DNA of 5,113 bases from DATIJJ01 sp964612855. GTDB lineage: Bacteria > Pseudomonadota > Gammaproteobacteria > DSM-16500. The position numbers were made by a program, and so were the translations under genes. Each line of letters begins with the position of its first letter. Position 1 is the first letter of the stretch. A model generated the notes under the pieces. The model had not been told where the DNA came from. It saw only the letters and a program-made list of their open reading frames with translations, and made no database searches. The stretch lies in the NCBI GenBank assembly GCA_964612855.1, contig CAZTDR010000113.1:1-5113 (forward strand), given 5' to 3'. Positions 1 through 5,113 of the stretch are shown piece by piece.

Positions 1-33
1 ATTGCTCCGAATTACAGATTCGACACTTTTGGG

Positions 34-52
34 GGTTCCTCCACTGGGGACC
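34..52. repeat. Short imperfect inverted repeat
   Basis: GGTTCC (34-39) can pair with GGGACC (47-52) around a 7-base loop, with one G-T wobble. No T-run follows, so it is not a convincing intrinsic terminator. Two short inverted arms around a 6-8 base spacer is also the general plan of tyrosine recombinase core sites, and a recombinase gene lies downstream. However, the arms are only six bases long, and chance is a fair explanation. Confidence 0.3.
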
Positions 53-149
53 TAAAACTCACAAAACTGTAGGCGCATCTTTCAGTTCGGCGAGTTCTGA
101 TAATGGTCATATTCAGTCATGGTTGATATTTAAACATAAATAATACCCA

Positions 150-177
150 TTGCATGTGACACATTTTATCGTATATG
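150..177 (+). promoter_or_regulatory. Weak candidate promoter of the recombination module
   Basis: TTGCAT at 150-155 resembles a sigma-70 -35 box and TATATG at 172-177 a -10 box, with a 16-base spacer. Transcription would start about 45 bases before the ATG at 229. Both boxes are imperfect, and TATGCT at 174-179 is an equally possible -10 box. The AT-rich surroundings make chance matches likely, so this is only the best candidate upstream of the first gene. Confidence 0.3.
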
Positions 178-228
178 CTTCTCAAAACAAAGAAAAAATA
201 AATTTAAGCAACTATGGGAGCATGAAGC

Positions 229-1272
229 ATGAATCGATTGGGGATCACTTTTGAAAAAGTTGTAGAAGCGGCAGAAACAATACAGGCAAAAGGCGAAAAT
301 CCAACCATCGATCGTGTGCGCTCATTTTTAGGTGGCACCGGCAGCAACACTACGATCGGAAAATATTTACACAACTGGCGCAACCAATTGGTACATACTT
401 CAAGTGTGGGGAGCTCATCTACTCCACCGGATCCGGTACAAATGGCCGTAAAGCGCGTTTGGCAACAAATCCGCGAAGAAACCGATGCTGAAATTCTAAC
501 TATAAAAGAAGAGGCGGTGCGAGCAGTAAGCATTGCCGAAGAAAAAGTCCTCGCAGAAATAAATGAACGCGAACAGTTAGCGCATAAATGCCAGAAGCAG
601 CAAGAAGAAATTTATGCCTTACAAGCAAGAAATGAAATCCAGCAGCTTGATTGGAAAAAAATTCAACTTGATCACGCACTGTTACAAGAACGACATAGGG
701 GGCTTGATGAGCGTTTTATGGATTTGCAACGCATTACCCTAAAGCAGCAAGAAGAAGCTGCTAAATCACATCAAAACGAAATCAATCTTCTGGTTGAAAA
801 AGCACATGCTCAAGAAATTGCTTCGCAAAAATTACTTGATGAGTTAAAAATTTACAATGAAGACCAGCGTATTCGCCATATGCAAGAGATGGATGCTTAT
901 AAAACGAAGTGTCAGATATTGGAGCAGGATGCGCATAGTTTAAAATCAACAAACGCAGCCAAAGATTTAGAGATCGTTAAACTAAAAACGCAATTAAGCG
1001 CGTTAATCAAAGAACAAGAGGGTCTTTTAAAACAGTTGAACCAAGGAAAGAATTATTGGAATCTTATAGAGAAAAATTTTCAAGTGACCAACAACATGTG
1101 GTCAGAATTAAAAGAGATGCCAAAATGGGATTCTAGCCTGTTTATTCTAGACTGCTTATCAGAGTTCAAGAACAAAATTGATTCTTCCGTAAACAATTTT
1201 TGTGAAAAATCACTCGATTTCAAATCTACCTTCAAAAAATTTGAGCAATATGTGAAAAACGAACATGAATAA
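229..1272 (+). CDS. KfrA/TnpT-like DNA-binding coiled-coil protein, probable recombinase helper
   Basis: This 347-residue protein starts with a segment resembling the KfrA N-terminal DNA-binding domain: GITFEKVVEAAE at 5-16, then PTIDRVRSFLGGTGSNTTI at 25-43, and an aromatic residue at W50. A linker rich in S, T and P (57-70) leads into a long helical region, about 75-275, rich in E, K, Q, A and L and free of proline, which should form a coiled coil. The last 70 residues are a separate, less repetitive tail. A GGGAG at 216-220 lies eight bases before the ATG and supports this start. The gene overlaps the tyrosine recombinase gene by eight bases, so the two are probably co-translated. In Tn4651-type transposons a coiled-coil protein (TnpT) assists a tyrosine recombinase (TnpS). 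By analogy I infer that this protein binds the recombination site or organises the complex. A plasmid KfrA-type partition or regulatory role is the alternative, but no plasmid replication or partition genes are seen. Confidence 0.82.
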   Translation: MNRLGITFEKVVEAAETIQAKGENPTIDRVRSFLGGTGSNTTIGKYLHNWRNQLVHTSSVGSSSTPPDPVQMAVKRVWQQIREETDAEILTIKEEAVRAVSIAEEKVLAEINEREQLAHKCQKQQEEIYALQARNEIQQLDWKKIQLDHALLQERHRGLDERFMDLQRITLKQQEEAAKSHQNEINLLVEKAHAQEIASQKLLDELKIYNEDQRIRHMQEMDAYKTKCQILEQDAHSLKSTNAAKDLEIVKLKTQLSALIKEQEGLLKQLNQGKNYWNLIEKNFQVTNNMWSELKEMPKWDSSLFILDCLSEFKNKIDSSVNNFCEKSLDFKSTFKKFEQYVKNEHE

Positions 1273-2476
1273 TAACGAATCAAATGAGATTATATTCCCT
1301 GCATTTGAAGAGCTGCCTGTTTCATTAAATAAATTGCAGTTAAGTGGTAAATACGGAACAAATCGAGACCAAACAAATCGAGACCAATCCAATCGCTGCC
1401 AAATTCATGCCAACAATGATTATGAAGCAATTCACTGTTGGTTAAATGAATACCGTCACAAAGCAACCACTTACCGGACTTATCAAAAAGAAGCAGAGCG
1501 CTTGCTGCTTTGGTCTGTCTATCAATGCAAAAAACCCTTGTCGAGTTTAGATCGAGATGATTTTGAACGGTATTTTTTGTTCTTAGATAATCCAGAACCT
1601 AAGCACATTTGGTGCATGAAAGACCAAGGCGGCGGACGCAAAAGAGGGGAGCCAGGTTGGCGGCCTTTTGTTGGTGGTTTAAGTGCTACAACAAAGTTGA
1701 CCGCGATAAGTTGTATTGATTCCTTATTTAATTATTTAGTGGATGCACGCTATCTGAGCTTTAATCCCTTGAGCTTAATACGAAAACGAAATGCCCGAAA
1801 AATTACATCACCTGCGCCGTTATCTTTACAAGAACGCATGCTTGATATTGAAGAATGGCATGCCATGCTTGATACATTGGATAATCTTCCTGAAAAAGAA
1901 GTAGTAGAAAAGCAGGAAAAAGAGCGCTTAAAGTTTTTAGTGAATATTTTATATTTTTTAGGTTTGCGGATACACGAATTAGCAACTCATACATGGGGAT
2001 CATTTCGTCAAATAGAAAATAACTGGTGGTTTTATGTAGTAGGGAAGGGTGATAAGGCTGGGATTGTTCCAGTCTGCGATGAATTATTAAGGGCGATTAT
2101 TAACTATCGTGCGTATCTTAAAAAGCCACCATTTCCATCAATGGATGAATCCACTCCATTAATAGCATCATTAGCATCAGAAAAAAATGCGATTACAACA
2201 CGACAAATTAATAAAATATTAAAAAAATTAGCTTTGGAAACGACAAAAAAATTTAAAGACAAACCAGAAAAAGTTAAAAAGCTTGGGAAATTTTCCGCGC
2301 ATTGGTTGCGGCATTTATCAGCATCCATGCAAGATCGTGCAGGAATCACTTTTAAACATATTCGTGCTAATCATCGTCATGAAAATGATGAAACAACTCG
2401 CAGATATGTTCATGCTTTTGATAAAGAGCGACATCAAGATATGCAAAAAATGACACTGCGTAAATTAAATACCTAG
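1265..2476 (+). CDS. Tyrosine recombinase (phage-type integrase)
   Basis: This 403-residue site-specific DNA recombinase cuts and rejoins DNA through a 3'-phosphotyrosine intermediate. The C-terminal catalytic domain (about 185-395) shows the whole expected set: R235 in GLRIHEL, K261 in VVGKGDK, H346 and R349 in AHWLRH, H372 in NHRHEND and the nucleophile Y381 in RRYVHA. The H372-Y381 spacing of nine equals that in XerD. Residues about 50-175 form the SAM-like core-binding domain, with a glycine- and arginine-rich insertion at 121-138 (GGGRKRG, then WRPF). Residues 32-46 are a pentapeptide repeat (TNRDQ, TNRDQ, SNRCQ), unusual for the family. The ATG overlaps the preceding gene's stop and no clear Shine-Dalgarno site precedes it, so translation is probably coupled to the helper gene. 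The protein appears intact and active. Its substrate could be the element's own attachment site or a cointegrate resolution site; the window cannot decide. Confidence 0.96.
   Translation: MNNNESNEIIFPAFEELPVSLNKLQLSGKYGTNRDQTNRDQSNRCQIHANNDYEAIHCWLNEYRHKATTYRTYQKEAERLLLWSVYQCKKPLSSLDRDDFERYFLFLDNPEPKHIWCMKDQGGGRKRGEPGWRPFVGGLSATTKLTAISCIDSLFNYLVDARYLSFNPLSLIRKRNARKITSPAPLSLQERMLDIEEWHAMLDTLDNLPEKEVVEKQEKERLKFLVNILYFLGLRIHELATHTWGSFRQIENNWWFYVVGKGDKAGIVPVCDELLRAIINYRAYLKKPPFPSMDESTPLIASLASEKNAITTRQINKILKKLALETTKKFKDKPEKVKKLGKFSAHWLRHLSASMQDRAGITFKHIRANHRHENDETTRRYVHAFDKERHQDMQKMTLRKLNT
1358..1402 (+). repeat. Three 15-base tandem units inside the recombinase gene
   Basis: The unit ACAAATCGAGACCAA occurs at 1358-1372 and again, identical, at 1373-1387. 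A degenerate third copy, TCCAATCGCTGCCAA, is at 1388-1402. The period is a multiple of three, so copy-number change would keep the reading frame. It encodes TNRDQ-TNRDQ-SNRCQ (residues 32-46), in the stretch before the core-binding domain. The two identical copies imply recent duplication or slippage. Confidence 0.92.
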
Positions 2477-2519
2477 TGTAAAAATTTAATTTTAAATATC
2501 ACTTAGATAGAGATTAAAT

Positions 2520-3377
2520 ATGAGAGACTCACCGTATTATTCAATAAGATCTGGGAAACGTTCCCCTATAAAATTTAATTTAACGAATCTAAAAAAATTA
2601 TTTTTAAATTTATATCAAAATCTACATAAAATTTATTACTTTTATGAGTGCTTCGGCTATTCATGTTACGATATTGAGGGTCATGTTGATGGAAGTCTAG
2701 GAGATATTGTATCAATAAATTACATACTATTACTTAAAATAGGCAGAGAAGATTTGTGGCCAATAGAAGAAAAAATTGATTCTTATTCCGAAGATGATCT
2801 ATTTGATGTGATAGAATTTCTTTATGACTGTGTTTCTCTTCCATCTGATGGACGGTATCATTCTTATAATGACTGTGGAGCTCATGATTTTCAAAAATTT
2901 GATAAAACTCCAGCAAGGATTGATTATAGAAATAGAATAAATGATATTTTGCGAAATTATAAAGATGGTTATGAATTAAGCGAAGACGGCCATATTTTAA
3001 TGACGATCGAATATGGACTAGATGGATTAATAAGCGCGCCTTTACCTATAAAGGACGAGGAGACCCAGAAAAAACTCCATCATGCTATCAATAAATATAG
3101 AAGATCAAGAAATCCTGAAGAAAGACGGGATGCCCTTCGTGAGTTGGCTGATATATTAGAATTTTTAAGACCACAAGTTAAAAAAATTTTATTACCAAAA
3201 GATGAAGATGAATTATTTAATATATTAAATAATTTTGGAATTCGACACCACAATCAAAAGCAAAAGAATGATTACGATAAAAAAATTTTTTACAGCTGGC
3301 TTTTTTATCATTTTTTATCAAGTATTCATGCTATATCAAGATTGATAGAAAAATATGAAAAGTGCGAGATAAGTTAA
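2520..3377 (+). CDS. Unrecognised helical protein, abortive-infection-like defence candidate
   Basis: I cannot name a family with certainty for this 285-residue soluble protein. The first half (about 1-120) is rich in aromatic and acidic residues. A central motif, YRNRINDILRNYKDGYEL (136-153) followed by DGHI, is of a kind I associate with AbiJ-like abortive-infection proteins. The C-terminal half is helical: RRDALRELADILEFLR (202-217), then FGIRHHNQKQ (239-248), DYD (251-253) and an aromatic helix at 256-275. The conserved-looking RHHNQKQ recalls HEPN-type domains, but it is not the canonical R-x(4-6)-H RNase motif, so catalysis is unproven. No signal peptide is seen, and no membrane segment is clear. 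The ATG follows a TAGAGA site by seven bases. Sampled lines are roughly 12-33% GC, lower than the kinase gene after it, which suggests separate acquisition. Its place between a recombinase and a toxin-like cassette fits mobile-element cargo. The gene itself is certain, its defence role an inference. Confidence 0.85.
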   Translation: MRDSPYYSIRSGKRSPIKFNLTNLKKLFLNLYQNLHKIYYFYECFGYSCYDIEGHVDGSLGDIVSINYILLLKIGREDLWPIEEKIDSYSEDDLFDVIEFLYDCVSLPSDGRYHSYNDCGAHDFQKFDKTPARIDYRNRINDILRNYKDGYELSEDGHILMTIEYGLDGLISAPLPIKDEETQKKLHHAINKYRRSRNPEERRDALRELADILEFLRPQVKKILLPKDEDELFNILNNFGIRHHNQKQKNDYDKKIFYSWLFYHFLSSIHAISRLIEKYEKCEIS

Positions 3378-3422
3378 ATTTCTATATTTTAGAGAAAACA
3401 ATAACGAATCAAAGGATCCTTA

Positions 3423-4010
3423 ATGCCACACGTGATTATAATCGCTGGGCCTAATGGCGCAGGAAAAACAACTACTGCGCCGGCTTTATTAGGAAACGCA
3501 CTTCAAATTGATCATTTTGTCAATGCCGACACTATTGCTGCTGGATTGAGTGCTTTTGCACCCGAAAAAGCTGCGATCCAAGCAGGGAAGGCCATGTTAC
3601 AACGGATTCATTATTTAGCAGAGAATAATGAAAATTTCGCTTTTGAAACAACACTGGCCAGTCGTTCTTTTGCGCCGTGGATAGCTAAGTTAAAAGAAAA
3701 AGGCTATTTTTTTCATCTTACTTTTTTACTACTCGAAAGCCCTGATCTTGCTATATCCCGAGTAGCGGAAAGAGTAAAATTAGGCGGACATTTTGTACCA
3801 GAAGAAACAATTAGACGCCGTTTCATATCAGGGCTTAAAAATTTCTTTACGCTATACGAACCATTAGCAGATTCATGGCAAATGTACGATAATAGTGATG
3901 TAGGTAGACCAGCTCCTGTGGCGTCAAAAATAAGAAATAACATATTGATTAATAAGAAAGAAGATTGGAATAATTTAGTGGAGCTTTATGATGAAACCTC
4001 AAAAAAATGA
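3423..4010 (+). CDS. Zeta-toxin-like P-loop kinase
   Basis: This 195-residue cytoplasmic protein is of the Zeta toxin/AAA_33 kinase type. The Walker A loop is GPNGAGKT at 9-16, with K15 for phosphate binding. NADTIAAGLSAFAPE (34-48) supplies the acidic D36 that in Zeta toxins activates the substrate hydroxyl. FETTLAS (74-80) follows, then a hydrophobic strand (99-104), and an arginine-rich lid with R113, R117, GGHF (121-124) and RRR (131-133). Characterised Zeta toxins phosphorylate UDP-N-acetylglucosamine and so block peptidoglycan synthesis; whether this short relative uses that substrate is not shown. AAGGA at 3412-3416 lies six bases before the ATG. The 3' end overlaps the small gene at 3991, so the two form one translational unit. 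Unlike epsilon-zeta and PezAT modules, where the antitoxin gene comes first, the putative toxin gene is upstream here. A non-toxic small-molecule kinase remains possible. Confidence 0.88.
   Translation: MPHVIIIAGPNGAGKTTTAPALLGNALQIDHFVNADTIAAGLSAFAPEKAAIQAGKAMLQRIHYLAENNENFAFETTLASRSFAPWIAKLKEKGYFFHLTFLLLESPDLAISRVAERVKLGGHFVPEETIRRRFISGLKNFFTLYEPLADSWQMYDNSDVGRPAPVASKIRNNILINKKEDWNNLVELYDETSKK
3980..3983 (+). promoter_or_regulatory. Ribosome binding site that decides the small gene's start
   Basis: GGAG at 3980-3983 lies within the last codons of the kinase gene. Its distance to the ATG at 3991 is seven bases, near optimal, and to the ATG at 3988 only four. It therefore favours the shorter 66-residue product, although the 67-residue form with two initial methionines cannot be excluded. 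Confidence 0.65.
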
Positions 4011-4191
4011 TGACAGAATTTCTAAGATAATGAATGACCCAGAAAAAATTAGGGAGATTCTTCAAGATGCTATTAATGATGCTTTATTGAAGCACAAACA
4101 GGCAGGAAACCCAGTGTGTGGATTCAAAGATGGCAAGGTATTTTGGGTTAAGCCACAAGACATCTCATCAAATGGCGGATTCCACAGATAA
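3991..4191 (+). CDS. Small partner protein of the Zeta-like kinase, putative antitoxin
   Basis: This is a 66-residue protein with a charged N-terminal half (about 1-38, probably helical: DPEKIREILQDAINDALLKHK) and a short C-terminal part, AGNPVCGFKDGKVFWVKPQDI (38-58), that reads like a small beta hairpin. Two adjacent ATGs exist at 3988 and 3991. GGAG at 3980-3983 lies seven bases from the second but four from the first, so I prefer 3991. The gene overlaps the kinase gene by 20 bases in another frame and its ribosome binding site lies inside that gene, implying coupled expression. I recall similar small proteins next to Zeta-like kinases elsewhere, but could not verify this. The antitoxin role is inferred from size, coupling and partner. 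It shows no clear similarity to the three-helix epsilon antitoxin, so it could instead be a regulator or accessory subunit. Confidence 0.8.
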   Translation: MKPQKNDDRISKIMNDPEKIREILQDAINDALLKHKQAGNPVCGFKDGKVFWVKPQDISSNGGFHR

Positions 4192-4262
4192 ATGCATATA
4201 AAATGCTAGATGAATTGAACTGCTAATCACACACTTTATATATTCCTACTTTTCAATAGCAT

Positions 4263-4291
4263 ATGACACGCTACGTTTTTTGATATACAAT
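4263..4291 (+). promoter_or_regulatory. Sigma-70-type promoter of the last gene
   Basis: ATGACA at 4263-4268 and TACAAT at 4286-4291 each match five of six consensus bases (TTGACA, TATAAT) and are separated by the ideal 17 bases. Transcription would begin near 4298, giving a leader of about 35 bases before the ATG at 4333. The palindrome CAATTG at 4296-4301 falls on the expected start but is too short to be called an operator. This promoter makes the last gene a transcription unit separate from the toxin-like cassette. Confidence 0.65.
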
Positions 4292-4332
4292 GCGTCAATT
4301 GTCAGTAGCCTTCACCAATACATGGAAAAAAG

Positions 4333-5046
4333 ATGGATAATCGTAATAATACGATAAAAAAAGAAGAAAAAAAATCTGATACCCCTCAATACAATAGCTC
4401 TGATTCTTGGGCCATATCCCTTTCTAAAGTAGAAACAGAGATGGGCTTTGTAAAATTAATCCAACAATTAGATGAAGATTATTTTTTAAAATGCCAAGAA
4501 AGCTCTACAAAGGAGTTACAAGCCGATTTTATTGCTAAATTAAAAGTATTATTTGATGAGTTACTTCTAGATAAAGACACTTCTTTTCATGTTTTTTCTC
4601 AGCTATTTGAAGCAATAAATGCCTCAAAAATTTTAAGTATTCGTATAAAGCCAGGTTCACGCTTATTTTGGGAAAAATTTACTCCTGCTCAGCAAACTGC
4701 CTTAGGAATAGTTCGTGAGAAAGCATTTGTAAGACTCGAAGAGTATGTGACAGTTAAGAAAAACGCAATTAAGAGTCATTATATGGCTAATAAAATAGAT
4801 AGAGCAAAAACAAAATCACTATATGAACAACTTAGTGGAGGAATTAGTGATTTACTAGACTTGGGTGTATTTGCCACGCATTTATCGAATTGGCCAATTC
4901 ATCTGTTTAATACTACAACTCGTTCTCGTGTTATCTTACTCCAGCAAGACATCGACTCTACGGCAAAAATGTACGCAGAAATTAATTCCGATGACTTTGG
5001 TTGGCGACACGACTTCGACCCACCGTCCCCCCCCGGCAGTCCATAG
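4333..5046 (+). CDS. Hypothetical protein, unrecognised, with proline-rich tail
   Basis: This 237-residue protein belongs to no family I recognise. A lysine/glutamate-rich, probably disordered N-terminus (1-24, with KKEEKK at 9-14) precedes a mostly helical body (about 30-215) with many charged residues, an aromatic patch near 112-117 (FWEKF) and a GGISDLLDLGVFATHLSNW segment (169-187). It ends in an acidic and proline-rich tail, FDPPSPPGSP, encoded across an eight-C run. No signal peptide, clear membrane helix or catalytic motif is seen. The start has a weak ribosome binding site (GGAAAAAAG just upstream) but a good promoter at 4263-4291. An ATG at 4322 opens only an 11-codon frame. The base composition is AT-rich, like the rest of the window. 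It may be element cargo, an effector-like protein or the first host gene past the element; nothing visible decides between these. Confidence 0.8.
   Translation: MDNRNNTIKKEEKKSDTPQYNSSDSWAISLSKVETEMGFVKLIQQLDEDYFLKCQESSTKELQADFIAKLKVLFDELLLDKDTSFHVFSQLFEAINASKILSIRIKPGSRLFWEKFTPAQQTALGIVREKAFVRLEEYVTVKKNAIKSHYMANKIDRAKTKSLYEQLSGGISDLLDLGVFATHLSNWPIHLFNTTTRSRVILLQQDIDSTAKMYAEINSDDFGWRHDFDPPSPPGSP
5027..5034 (+). repeat. Eight-C homopolymer at the 3' end of the last gene
   Basis: Eight consecutive Cs lie just before the stop codon at 5044-5046, in an AT-rich setting. As read, the frame ends PPSPPGSP. Loss of one C would end the protein at a TGA at 5048-5050 with tail PPSPPAVHS. Gain of one C would extend it to the TAA at 5079-5081 with a new tail containing SIVERDLSKLATF. 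Such tracts are prone to slippage in cells and to length errors in sequencing. Confidence 0.9.
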
Positions 5047-5113
5047 TTGAACGGGATCTGTCAAAACTGGCTACCTTTTAAAATATTTCTCGCCTATAAC
5101 ATTCAAATTAAGC

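Larger units (their letters stand above)
1..228. other. Left flank without an assignable gene
   Basis: No gene can be supported here. Plus-strand frame 1 is open only to a TAG at 70-72 and frame 3 to a TAA at 141-143. Either could be the tail of a gene beginning outside the window, but neither translation is recognisable. The first 100 bases look richer in G and C than the AT-rich 120-210 stretch just before the first gene, so a junction between two kinds of DNA is possible. The stretch also holds a short inverted repeat (34-52) and a weak promoter candidate (150-177), listed separately. Confidence 0.5.
1271..3413. repeat. Pair of identical 14-base direct repeats (1271-1284 and 3400-3413)
   Basis: AATAACGAATCAAA occurs at 1271-1284, in the first codons of the recombinase gene, and again at 3400-3413, directly before the ribosome binding site of the kinase gene. 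The flanking bases differ. Only the two 14-base ends are the repeat; the span between them holds most of the recombinase gene and the AT-rich gene. A 14-base identity is somewhat unexpected in 5 kb, but the motif is AT-rich and may be coincidence. Confidence 0.5.

Noticed and set aside
12..110. 32-residue minus-strand open frame in the left flank
   Set aside because: It is very short, unrecognisable and lacks supporting signals.
204..533. 109-codon open frame on the minus strand
   Set aside because: It lies opposite the start of the KfrA-like gene, which has a domain match and a good ribosome site; the minus-strand translation is featureless.
1080..1392. Two minus-strand open frames across the junction of the first two genes
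   Set aside because: They are antisense to well-supported coding sequence and have no recognisable domain or start signals.
1803..2349. Minus-strand open frames inside the recombinase gene
   Set aside because: They are opposite the catalytic domain, whose residues are all conserved, so they are shadows.
4194..4206. GCAT/ATGC hairpin after the small partner gene as a terminator
   Set aside because: The stem is only four bases and AT-rich with no following T-run.
4865..5050. 61-codon plus-strand frame within the last gene
   Set aside because: It is an out-of-frame overlap with the 237-residue gene and lacks a ribosome site; it matters only as the frame reached by loss of one C.
62..5069. CAAAACTG shared by the left flank (62-69) and right end (5062-5069) as an att duplication
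   Set aside because: Eight identical bases in 5 kb are expected by chance and the flanking bases differ.
5047..5113. Terminator or new gene start after the last gene
   Set aside because: No GC-rich hairpin with a T-run is seen, and no start codon with a ribosome site is present in the remaining 67 bases.
1..5113. CRISPR array, tRNA, rRNA or insertion-sequence ends
   Set aside because: No spaced repeats, cloverleaf-type sequence, rRNA motif, transposase or paired terminal inverted repeats were found by eye.

Overview
The window is an AT-rich piece of bacterial DNA with short intergenic gaps, Shine-Dalgarno sites and overlapping genes. The protein families and base composition suggest a gammaproteobacterium of low-to-middle GC, possibly Legionella- or Coxiella-like. 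This placement is inference, because no ribosomal or housekeeping gene is present. All six genes I accept lie on the plus strand.

Layout: positions 1-228 are a non-coding or unassignable left flank with an imperfect inverted repeat and a weak candidate promoter. Next comes a two-gene recombination module: a KfrA/TnpT-like DNA-binding coiled-coil protein (229-1272), overlapping by 8 bases a tyrosine recombinase with its full catalytic set (1265-2476). Then follows a clearly more AT-rich gene (2520-3377), an unrecognised protein resembling abortive-infection families. It is followed by a two-gene cassette of a Zeta-toxin-like P-loop kinase (3423-4010) and an overlapping 66-residue protein (3991-4191), which I read as a probable toxin-antitoxin pair. 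After a 141-base gap holding a good sigma-70-type promoter comes an unrecognised 237-residue protein (4333-5046), whose last codons run through an eight-C tract.

How the parts may work together: the first two genes look like the integration machinery of a mobile element, with the coiled-coil protein as probable DNA-binding helper of the recombinase. The next three genes look like its cargo: a candidate phage-defence protein and a candidate addiction/defence kinase with a partner. The last gene may be further cargo or host DNA. The recombinase and kinase assignments rest on visible catalytic motifs. The defence role of 2520-3377 and the antitoxin role of 3991-4191 are inferred from resemblance and position. 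Element boundaries and attachment sites cannot be fixed from this window.
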